Shown: positions 1-5,208 of the stretch, piece after piece
How positions within the stretch are numbered: the stretch's first letter is position 1
Layout of the letters: each line of letters opens with the position of its first letter
DNA from: JBNJDJ01 sp051744845
Lineage (GTDB): Bacteria; Bacillota; Clostridia; Peptostreptococcales; Acidaminobacteraceae
Length of the DNA stretch: 6,613 nucleotides
Assembly (NCBI GenBank): GCA_051744845.1
Contig: JBNJDJ010000086.1
Coordinates: 1 to 6,613 of the forward strand
Direction: 5' to 3'
Notes under the pieces: generated by a model
The model's database searches: none
The model's input: only the letters and a program-made list of their open reading frames with translations
What the model was told of the DNA's origin: nothing
Made by a program: the position numbers and the translations under genes

Positions 1-123
1 TCAAGAAAATTAATAAATAGTTTAAATATAAAAGATTTACAAAAGTTAAAGAAAAAAGTACTAGACCAAGCTACAAAAGAAGAAGTAAAGAGTGTTTTAA
101 AAGAATATAAACATAAAAAATAA
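1..123 (+). CDS. C-terminal end of a probable PTS enzyme I (PtsI), partial
   Basis: Reading frame 1 is open from the left edge to a TAA at 121-123, giving 40 residues that begin SRKLINSLNIKDLQ and end KEYKHKK. The pattern (basic residue, RxLI-type helix, a lysine-rich helix, a TxEEV turn, then a final short helix) resembles the extreme C-terminus of enzyme I, the PEP-dependent kinase that phosphorylates HPr in the cytoplasm. No catalytic residue of enzyme I lies in this piece, so the call rests on a short C-terminal pattern recalled from the family and on the PTS setting. The gene reads toward the minus-strand regulator and ends inside the shared terminator hairpin. Other lysine-rich helical proteins could look like this; the left-hand sequence would settle it. 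Confidence 0.5.
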   Translation, partial: SRKLINSLNIKDLQKLKKKVLDQATKEEVKSVLKEYKHKK

Positions 124-143
124 GCCTTTTAGGCTTATTTTTT
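115..143. terminator. Bidirectional Rho-independent terminator between convergent genes
   Basis: Positions 115-127 (AAAAAATAAGCCT) are the exact reverse complement of 131-143 (AGGCTTATTTTTT), with a TTT loop at 128-130. The GC-containing core is AATAAGCCT/AGGCTTATT. On the plus strand the hairpin is followed by a T-run; on the minus strand the A-run becomes a T-run, so it can stop transcription in both directions. It overlaps the last codons and stop of the left-hand partial gene and lies just past the stop (150-152) of the minus-strand regulator. Confidence 0.85.
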
Positions 144-149
144 GCTATT

Positions 150-2195
150 TCAGTTTATATTTTCTTTAATAAATGCTCTTATTTCTTCTGGTGATTGGGC
201 ATTAACTATAAATTCTTTAAAATTACTATTTAATAACAAATCAGAAAATTCACTTAAAGCATCTAAATGCTCTAGATTATCAAAAGAGCTAAAAGTTAAT
301 AAAGTTTTTAATTCTTTTCCTGATGGTACCTTAACTTTTTCTTTTAAAGTAATTAAAACCATTCCGGTTTTTAAAATATCTTTGTTATTTCTAGCATGTG
401 GTATAGCAATTTTATCTGAAATAACCATATATGAATTATATTTTTCAAAAGCTTCTATTAAAGATTGGATATAATTTTCATTTACATATCCTTTTTCTTT
501 AAGCAAGTCTCCAGATTGTTTTATTGCTTCTTTCCAATTTCTTGCTTCAACATCTATAAATATATTTTCAATTGGTAAAAAATCAAGAAGTTTACTTCTA
601 GATGTTGAGATATCATCAATAATTAGCTCGCCTATATTATTTTTCAAAAGTTTTAATAGATCTGATTTTTCATTTTTATTAAAGGATTTATTAAAAATTT
701 TGATTAATTTTGAAAGTGGAATTTGTCTTTCTAATTTTTGTAAATTATATTTATTTAATTTATTAAAGTCATTTGAACTAAGATGAGGATTTACTTTGAC
801 TATTGGCTTATTAATACTTTTAAATTTATTTTTGCATGTTGTAATAATAATATCCGCTTTATTAATTTTTTTATAATTTTTAAGATGATGAAATGGTATA
901 GAATCTAAAATATTAATATTGTATTTTTGTTTTAATTGTAATTCAATTAGTTTAGAGGTACCATATCCCATTCCGCATACTATAAGGATATTTTTAATAG
1001 TTTTCTTCTTATATTTATTTCGTTCTACTGATGCAATAAAATAAATTGTTATAGCTAAGATATGATTTTTATTAAATTTAATAATGTTAAAACCGTCTTC
1101 TTTTTTCAGAATATTTAAAATTATTTGATAAATCCCTGGATAAAGTTCTATAATATGAGCATCATTAGATTGATTAATATTTATTTTTTCTTTTGGTTTA
1201 TTTAATATTGGTTTTAAATAAGTTATTAAATCTTTTGTTAGTTCTTTATCATCGCTAAGTTCTAAACCATATTTGTTGCTAAAATTATGGATTAATTTAT
1301 TTACAAACATCTCTATTTCATACCAATCTTTATAAAAGTCATTTGGGAAATTATAAGATGGACTTCCTATAAATATATTGGTGATTTTAATTATTTCAGC
1401 TTTATTAAAACTTACTTTAAAATAATTTTCTAAAGATTCTTTTTCTTTATTAATAACTTTGTACTCTGGAGTAAATAACAATACATTATTATCGATCTTT
1501 TTTTTCAAAGGATTTCCTTTTTTATTTCTATTGATAGCAATTGCTATATACATTTTCAAAATATGAAATCCTTGATCAGAGATAATATTATTAGATTTAG
1601 TTTCAATTATATTAATAAATTTATTGATTTTAGTTAAATTAATATCTTTAAAAAAATTATTAATTAAAGGTCTAATTAATAATTCATTAATTTTAGAGTC
1701 TTTTAATTTATTACTTAAAATAGTCAGTTGAAAGCTTCTGATATCGTTTTCCTTGCCTGTAAGTATCAAACCTTGGTTATGATTTTGAACTAATTTTAAG
1801 TTGAAATCAGAAAGTTTAATTTTTACTTTTTCAACATCTTTCTTTATTGTTGTTCTACTTACATTAAGTTCTTTACTAATATAATGGATATTAACAACAT
1901 TAGTTAATGCGCTTTTATAAAGTATAAATTTTTGACGTGATTTAGATGAATAAAATAAATTGTCTAATGAATCAATATAATTAATAATTAAATTCCTTTT
2001 TGGAATCAAAATTTTTCCTCCGCTAACTTTTTTAATTAGAGGTAATTTATTATTTTTAAGAATAGTATTTATCTTTTCAATATCATATCTTATACTTCGC
2101 TCGCTTAATTCAAAAATATTTGCAAGCTTACTAATAGATATTTTATTTTTATCAGTTAAGATCTGTAAAATCTTTATACCTCTTTCAGTCAACAT
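150..2195 (-). CDS. MtlR/BglG-family PTS-controlled transcriptional regulator (HTH-HTH-PRD-PRD-EIIB-EIIA)
   Basis: This is a 681-residue regulator, the usual size of the MtlR/ManR/LicR class that activates PTS operons. Numbered from the chosen start, it has an N-terminal winged HTH (about 10-55), a second HTH (about 100-125, ISKELNVSRTTIKKD), two PRD modules (about 165-285 and 290-395), an EIIB-like domain with VCGMGYGTS and Cys407, and a C-terminal EIIA_2 domain (about 540-681) with IPHAR and His600. Such proteins bind DNA near the -35 region and are tuned by phosphorylation from HPr and from the cognate EII proteins. The expected PRD histidines are replaced (Tyr216, Ile274, Tyr326, Tyr385), as discussed in the findings. 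I chose the ATG at 2195 because AAGGAG lies 6-7 bases before it; an in-frame ATG five codons upstream (2210) has no ribosome binding site. The gene is divergent from the EIIA-kinase-EIICB operon, its likely target. Confidence 0.9.
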   Translation of the reverse strand: MLTERGIKILQILTDKNKISISKLANIFELSERSIRYDIEKINTILKNNKLPLIKKVSGGKILIPKRNLIINYIDSLDNLFYSSKSRQKFILYKSALTNVVNIHYISKELNVSRTTIKKDVEKVKIKLSDFNLKLVQNHNQGLILTGKENDIRSFQLTILSNKLKDSKINELLIRPLINNFFKDINLTKINKFINIIETKSNNIISDQGFHILKMYIAIAINRNKKGNPLKKKIDNNVLLFTPEYKVINKEKESLENYFKVSFNKAEIIKITNIFIGSPSYNFPNDFYKDWYEIEMFVNKLIHNFSNKYGLELSDDKELTKDLITYLKPILNKPKEKININQSNDAHIIELYPGIYQIILNILKKEDGFNIIKFNKNHILAITIYFIASVERNKYKKKTIKNILIVCGMGYGTSKLIELQLKQKYNINILDSIPFHHLKNYKKINKADIIITTCKNKFKSINKPIVKVNPHLSSNDFNKLNKYNLQKLERQIPLSKLIKIFNKSFNKNEKSDLLKLLKNNIGELIIDDISTSRSKLLDFLPIENIFIDVEARNWKEAIKQSGDLLKEKGYVNENYIQSLIEAFEKYNSYMVISDKIAIPHARNNKDILKTGMVLITLKEKVKVPSGKELKTLLTFSSFDNLEHLDALSEFSDLLLNSNFKEFIVNAQSPEEIRAFIKENIN

Positions 2196-2245
2196 TTTAG
2201 ACTCCTTCATTCTATGTATTTTAGTATTAATTGTATAAATAGTTT

Positions 2246-2275
2246 ATCATAGGAATGTTTTTAAGTCGACTTTAA
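2246..2275 (-). promoter_or_regulatory. Candidate promoter of the regulator gene
   Basis: Read on the minus strand, TTAAAG (2275-2270) and TATGAT (2251-2246) are separated by 18 bases, giving a sigma-A-like promoter with a good -10 and a weak -35. It would leave a leader of roughly 40 bases before the start at 2195. A perfect 10-base palindrome AAGTCGACTT (2263-2272) lies over the -35/spacer and could be a protein site. The region is so AT-rich that chance matches are common. Confidence 0.3.
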
Positions 2276-2276
2276 T

Positions 2277-2299
2277 AATTTTTCGAAAAAATATGAAAA
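2277..2299. repeat. Direct repeat copy 1, candidate operator
   Basis: The segment matches 2443-2465 at 22 of 23 positions, including 19 identical bases (TTTCGAAAAAATATGAAAA). It contains the 12-base palindrome TTTTTCGAAAAA at 2279-2290. It lies directly upstream of the candidate regulator promoter, so it could be a regulator binding site. Function is inferred from position and repetition only. Confidence 0.5.
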
Positions 2300-2416
2300 G
2301 AATATTTAATTTGATAAAAATTAAAATTTAAGTTGATTCAAAAACATATATATAATTTTATTAATAGCCATTAAGCATTATAATATCAATGTTTAACAAA
2401 AATGAAAAGTAGATGA

Positions 2417-2432
2417 TTTACTTTTAGATAAA
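2417..2432. repeat. Short direct repeat TTTACTTTYAGATAAA, copy 1
   Basis: TTTACTTTTAGATAAA here matches 2476-2491 (TTTACTTTCAGATAAA) at 15 of 16 positions. The two copies flank the 2443-2465 operator-like repeat, with their starts 59 bases apart. They could be half-sites for the regulator or reflect a local duplication of a promoter-proximal element. Confidence 0.4.
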
Positions 2433-2441
2433 ACGTTTTCA
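2428..2441. promoter_or_regulatory. Weak cre-like (CcpA) site
   Basis: ATAAAACGTTTTCA matches a symmetric cre sequence (TGAAAACGTTTTCA type) at 12 of 14 positions, with the central 10 bases AAAACGTTTT perfectly palindromic. The mismatch falls on the important leading TG. If real, it would place the operon under carbon catabolite control, upstream of its promoter. AT-rich background makes this a tentative call. Confidence 0.25.
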
Positions 2442-2442
2442 G

Positions 2443-2465
2443 AATCTTTCGAAAAAATATGAAAA
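2443..2465. repeat. Direct repeat copy 2, candidate operator for the PTS operon
   Basis: This second copy of the 23-base repeat (22/23 identical to 2277-2299, offset 166 bases) ends ten bases before the candidate -35 element of the operon. That is where an MtlR-type activator would be expected to bind. AT-rich sequence repeats easily by chance, but a 19-base exact match with a CG step inside a 340-base control region is unlikely to be accidental. Confidence 0.5.
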
Positions 2466-2475
2466 AATTGATAAG

Positions 2476-2491
2476 TTTACTTTCAGATAAA
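2476..2491. repeat. Short direct repeat TTTACTTTYAGATAAA, copy 2
   Basis: This is the second copy of the 16-base repeat seen at 2417-2432 (15/16 identical). Its first six bases (TTTACT) also serve as the candidate -35 hexamer of the operon promoter, so protein binding here would directly affect transcription. Confidence 0.4.
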
Positions 2492-2504
2492 TAAATACTA
2501 AAAT
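2476..2504 (+). promoter_or_regulatory. Candidate promoter of the EIIA-kinase-EIICB operon
   Basis: TTTACT (2476-2481) and TAAAAT (2499-2504) are separated by 17 bases, giving a near-consensus sigma-A layout with a weak -35, as expected for an activator-dependent promoter. The leader to the ATG at 2534 would be about 20 bases and includes the strong ribosome site AGGAGG at 2519-2524. No sigma-54 (GG-N10-GC) pattern was seen. Several other AT-rich -10-like boxes exist (TATAAT at 2351 and 2379), but their -35 partners are poor. Confidence 0.35.
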
Positions 2505-2533
2505 ATAAAAAAAGCTTGAGGAGGGGAAAATAA

Positions 2534-2962
2534 ATGATTAGTGAAATTTTAGAAGATAATATTCAAATAGTTGATTCTCTAGATTCTTGGGAAGAGTCGA
2601 TTAAAGTTTCGGCAAAAAAATTATTAAAAAAGGGTTATATTACTAATAATTATGTAGATTCTGCAATAAATAATATAGTAAAAAATGGTCCTTATGTAGT
2701 AATTATGCCAAAAGTAGCAATACCGCATTCTAGACCTGAAGAAGGAGTTAATGAAACTTGTGTATCTTTATTAAAACTTAATGAACCAGTTATATATCCA
2801 CAAGATAAACCAGTTAAATTAGTATTAATGTTAGCGGCATCTGATAAACAAAAGCATTTAAATATGATTTCTTCATTAACTGATTTGTTTAGTAATAATG
2901 AAAAAATGAAAAAATTAATGAATTCTAGTTCTAAAGAAGAAATAATAGACATTATAAAATAA
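2534..2962 (+). CDS. PTS EIIA component, mannitol/fructose type (MtlF/CmtB-like)
   Basis: This 142-residue cytoplasmic protein is a complete stand-alone EIIA_2 domain, the usual length for this class. It takes phosphate from HPr on the histidine of the motif PKVAIPHSRPEEG (His65) and passes it to the EIIB cysteine of the permease. The GPYVVI...PHSRPEEGV stretch is typical of free EIIA proteins of mannitol- and ascorbate-type systems. It supplies the domain that is absent from the EIICB encoded two genes downstream. A strong ribosome site (AGGAGG, 2519-2524) sits nine bases before the ATG. It is the first gene of the operon and is followed after 12 bases by the kinase gene. It also resembles the EIIA domain at the end of the neighbouring regulator, so both may be served by the same HPr. 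Confidence 0.92.
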   Translation: MISEILEDNIQIVDSLDSWEESIKVSAKKLLKKGYITNNYVDSAINNIVKNGPYVVIMPKVAIPHSRPEEGVNETCVSLLKLNEPVIYPQDKPVKLVLMLAASDKQKHLNMISSLTDLFSNNEKMKKLMNSSSKEEIIDIIK

Positions 2963-2974
2963 AGTAGGTGTAAA

Positions 2975-3721
2975 ATGGAAGTTAAATTAAATGTAAATGG
3001 ATTAGAATATGAAGCGAGTTTTAGTAAAAAAGAAATTGAAAATATTATTAAACCGCTTATCTACAAATTTCAAAATCTTAAAAAAGATAAAAAGAAAAGA
3101 GTAATAATTTTCTTAGCAGCACCGCCTGCAGTAGGAAAATCTACATTATCGTTATTTATAGAAAAATTATCTATGTCTATGGAAAACGTTTTACCAATTA
3201 AACATTTATCACTAGATGGTTTTCATCATAAAAATAAGTATCTAAAAAATAATAAAATAAAAAAATTTGGTAAAGAAATTTATTTATCTGAAATAAAAGG
3301 TATGGCTGAAACTTTTGATTTAGAAAAATTTAAAAGATATTTAGATAAGTTAAAAAAAGAAGATATTAAGTGGCCAATTTATGATCGTAAACTTCATGAT
3401 GTAGTAGAAGATCAAATTCATGTAAAATCTGAAATTGTATTAATAGAAGGTAATTGGTTATTACTAGATGAACCAGGTTGGAGAGAGTTAGTAAATAAAT
3501 GTGATTATAGTATCTTTATTTCTGCTAAAGAAGAACAATTAAAAGAAAGATTAATTAATCGAAAAATAAAAGGAGGTGTAAACCAACAAGAGGCTTTAAA
3601 GTTTTATCAACGAAGCGATAAGAAAAATGTAAAAAGAGTTATGGAAAATCGAATTGATTCAGATTTAGTATTAAGATTAACAGAATCAGAAGAATATAAA
3701 ATGATAAAGGGGGAGTTTTAA
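2975..3721 (+). CDS. P-loop kinase of the uridine kinase/phosphoribulokinase superfamily (YggC/FrcK-like)
   Basis: This 248-residue soluble protein has a P-loop APPAVGKST (49-57), a substrate-side motif LSLDGFHH (78-85, Asp81), YDRKLHD (136-142), LIEGNWLLL (156-164) and a basic lid with Arg192 and Arg196. These mark the uridine kinase/pantothenate kinase/phosphoribulokinase superfamily; the DGFHH and EGNWLLL motifs fit the YggC/FrcK-like branch associated with sugar loci rather than true uridine kinases. The first glycine of the Walker A consensus is alanine (Ala49). Being set between the EIIA and EIICB genes, it probably phosphorylates a sugar or sugar phosphate made from the imported polyol; this is inference, and the substrate is unknown. 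The ribosome site is modest (AGGTG, 2966-2970). Its stop overlaps the next start by one base (TAATG). Confidence 0.8.
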   Translation: MEVKLNVNGLEYEASFSKKEIENIIKPLIYKFQNLKKDKKKRVIIFLAAPPAVGKSTLSLFIEKLSMSMENVLPIKHLSLDGFHHKNKYLKNNKIKKFGKEIYLSEIKGMAETFDLEKFKRYLDKLKKEDIKWPIYDRKLHDVVEDQIHVKSEIVLIEGNWLLLDEPGWRELVNKCDYSIFISAKEEQLKERLINRKIKGGVNQQEALKFYQRSDKKNVKRVMENRIDSDLVLRLTESEEYKMIKGEF

Positions 3722-5130
3722 TGGAACAAAGAAAAATGAAAGAAGGTAGTAAAAGAGCTAAAATGCAAGCATTTGGTGGTTTTCTTACTAGTATGGTTAT
3801 TCCAAATATTGGAGCTTTTATAGCTTGGGGTTTTATTACTGCTTTATTTATACCAACAGGATGGATACCAAATGAAAGTTTTAGTCAATTAGTAGAGCCA
3901 ATGATTACATATTTATTACCGCTACTTTTAGGATATACAGGTGGTAAACTAGTTGGTGGCAAAAGAGGATCAATTTTAGGATCGATAGGTACAATCGGTT
4001 TAATTGTAGGTTCAGATATTCCAATGTTTTTAGGAGCTATGATTATAGGACCTTTCGGTGGATACATCGTAAAGAAATTTGATAAAGCCATTGATGAAAA
4101 AATTCCTGCTGGCTTTGAAATGGTTGTTAATAACTTTTCATTAGGTTTTATGGGATTAGGTTTAGCATTATTTTCTTATCAATTTATTGGACCGGTAATA
4201 CAAGGAGCAAATAATTTAGTTACAAAGTTAATTGAAGGACTTGTAGCAACAGGTTATTTACCACTTTTATCTTTAATTAATGAACCAGCTAAAGTTTTAT
4301 TTTTAAATAATGTAATTGACCAAGGGATATATTATCCTTTAGGGATGCAAGCTGCTTTAGAATCAGGAAAGTCAATTTATTTTATGGTTGCCTCTAATCC
4401 AGGTCCAGGTTTAGGAATGCTTTTAGCATTTGCTTTACTAGGAAAGGGAATGTCAAAGAAGTCTGCACCTAGTGCAATTATTATTCATTTTTTCGGTGGA
4501 ATACATGAACTTTATTTCCCTTATGTATTAATGAATCCTTTGATGATTTTAGCAATGATTTCTGGTGGAATGACAGGTATTTTAACTTTTAGTCTTTTTA
4601 ATGTTGGTTTAGTAGCAGGACCGAGTCCAGGTTCGATTTTTGCATATCTTGGTTTAACACCTAAAGGAAACTTTTTGGGAGTTATAGCAGGTGTTACTTC
4701 TGCAGCAATTGTTTCTTTCTTAGTTGCTTCTTTAATTTTGAAGTTTCAAAATAAAGATGAGTCTGAAGAAAGTTTAGAAGAATCAGTTGAAAAATCTAAA
4801 GAGATGAAAAGTCAAGGTAAAGCTATTTTAAATAAGAAGCCAGAAAAAGTTGATTTTATTGCATTTGCATGTGATGCTGGTTTAGGTAGTAGTGCTATGG
4901 GAGCAACTGCTTTTCAAAAAGAGTTAAAAAAGTTAGGTTTAGATAAAAAGGTAGACAACTTTGCTATTGAAAAAGTACCAGATGAAGTTGATGTTATTGT
5001 AACTCATTCGAGTTTAGAAGATAGAGTTCGCTTAAAGTTTGAAGATAAAAAAGTAATTGCAATAGATAACTTTTTAGGAGATCCGAAATTAGAAGAGTTT
5101 AAAAAAGAATTAAAAGAAGAATTAGCTTAA
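3721..5130 (+). CDS. PTS mannitol-type EIICB permease (MtlA/CmtA-like)
   Basis: This 469-residue membrane protein imports and phosphorylates a polyol. The EIIC domain (about 15-342) has repeated hydrophobic segments and many blocks shared with MtlA: MVIPNIGAFIAWG, ALFIPTGWIPNE, LLLGYTGGKLVGGKRG, NEPAKVLFLNN, and the signature GGIHELYFPYVLMNP (259-273, Glu263). A charged linker (343-376) leads to an EIIB domain with CDAGLGSSAMGA and the phosphorylatable Cys384. There is no fused EIIA domain; the free EIIA upstream provides it, as in Gram-positive mannitol systems. Where E. coli MtlA has INHGIFSPLG this protein has IDQGIYYPLG, so the histidine linked to mannitol handling is Gln201. The start ATG overlaps the kinase stop, with AAGGGGGAG at 3707-3715, indicating translational coupling. 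The family is certain; the substrate is probably a hexitol but need not be mannitol. Confidence 0.93.
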   Translation: MEQRKMKEGSKRAKMQAFGGFLTSMVIPNIGAFIAWGFITALFIPTGWIPNESFSQLVEPMITYLLPLLLGYTGGKLVGGKRGSILGSIGTIGLIVGSDIPMFLGAMIIGPFGGYIVKKFDKAIDEKIPAGFEMVVNNFSLGFMGLGLALFSYQFIGPVIQGANNLVTKLIEGLVATGYLPLLSLINEPAKVLFLNNVIDQGIYYPLGMQAALESGKSIYFMVASNPGPGLGMLLAFALLGKGMSKKSAPSAIIIHFFGGIHELYFPYVLMNPLMILAMISGGMTGILTFSLFNVGLVAGPSPGSIFAYLGLTPKGNFLGVIAGVTSAAIVSFLVASLILKFQNKDESEESLEESVEKSKEMKSQGKAILNKKPEKVDFIAFACDAGLGSSAMGATAFQKELKKLGLDKKVDNFAIEKVPDEVDVIVTHSSLEDRVRLKFEDKKVIAIDNFLGDPKLEEFKKELKEELA

Positions 5131-5134
5131 AAAA

Positions 5135-5179
5135 AATAGTGGTGTATTACATTAATTAAATTAATGGATACACCTTATT
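5135..5179 (+). other. Intercistronic hairpin between permease and dehydrogenase genes
   Basis: GGTGTAT (5141-5147) and CATTAAT (5150-5156) pair with ATTAATG (5160-5166) and ATACACC (5168-5174), with a TAA loop and a small TA/G internal loop: 14 pairs, extendable by flanking AATA/TATT. No T-tract follows, so it is not a standard terminator. It starts within a few bases of the permease stop and ends about 25 bases before the ribosome site of the dehydrogenase gene. Likely roles are protection of the upstream mRNA from 3' decay, a processing site, or partial attenuation. Confidence 0.6.
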
Positions 5180-5208
5180 AAATTAATTAAAGAATAGAAA
5201 GGAAAACT

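Noticed and set aside
142..474. Plus-strand open frame of about 110 codons antisense to the 3' end of the regulator
   Set aside because: It lies fully over the conserved EIIA domain of the regulator, its predicted start falls in the terminator T-run with no ribosome site, and its translation looks like an AT-rich antisense shadow.
2196..2210. Upstream in-frame ATG (2210) as start of the regulator
   Set aside because: There is no ribosome site before it, while AAGGAG is correctly spaced before the ATG at 2195; the AAGGAG itself lies inside the five extra codons.
2196..2533. Small gene, RNA gene, ribosomal antiterminator hairpin or sigma-54 promoter in the divergent gap
   Set aside because: I found no open frame with a ribosome site, no stable hairpin with T-run and no GG-N10-GC element; the region reads as a repeat-containing control region only.
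2692..2952. Minus-strand open frame antisense to the EIIA gene
   Set aside because: It is a mirror of the conserved EIIA coding sequence with no ribosome site or recognisable motif.
3885..4091. Minus-strand open frame antisense to the permease gene
   Set aside because: It is a short, proline-rich shadow of the conserved EIIC membrane region, with no independent coding sign.
3721..5130. Firm assignment of the permease as a mannitol transporter
   Set aside because: Family membership is clear, but no mannitol-1-phosphate dehydrogenase is present, the histidine of INHG is Gln, and the neighbouring kinase and SorE-like enzyme point elsewhere.
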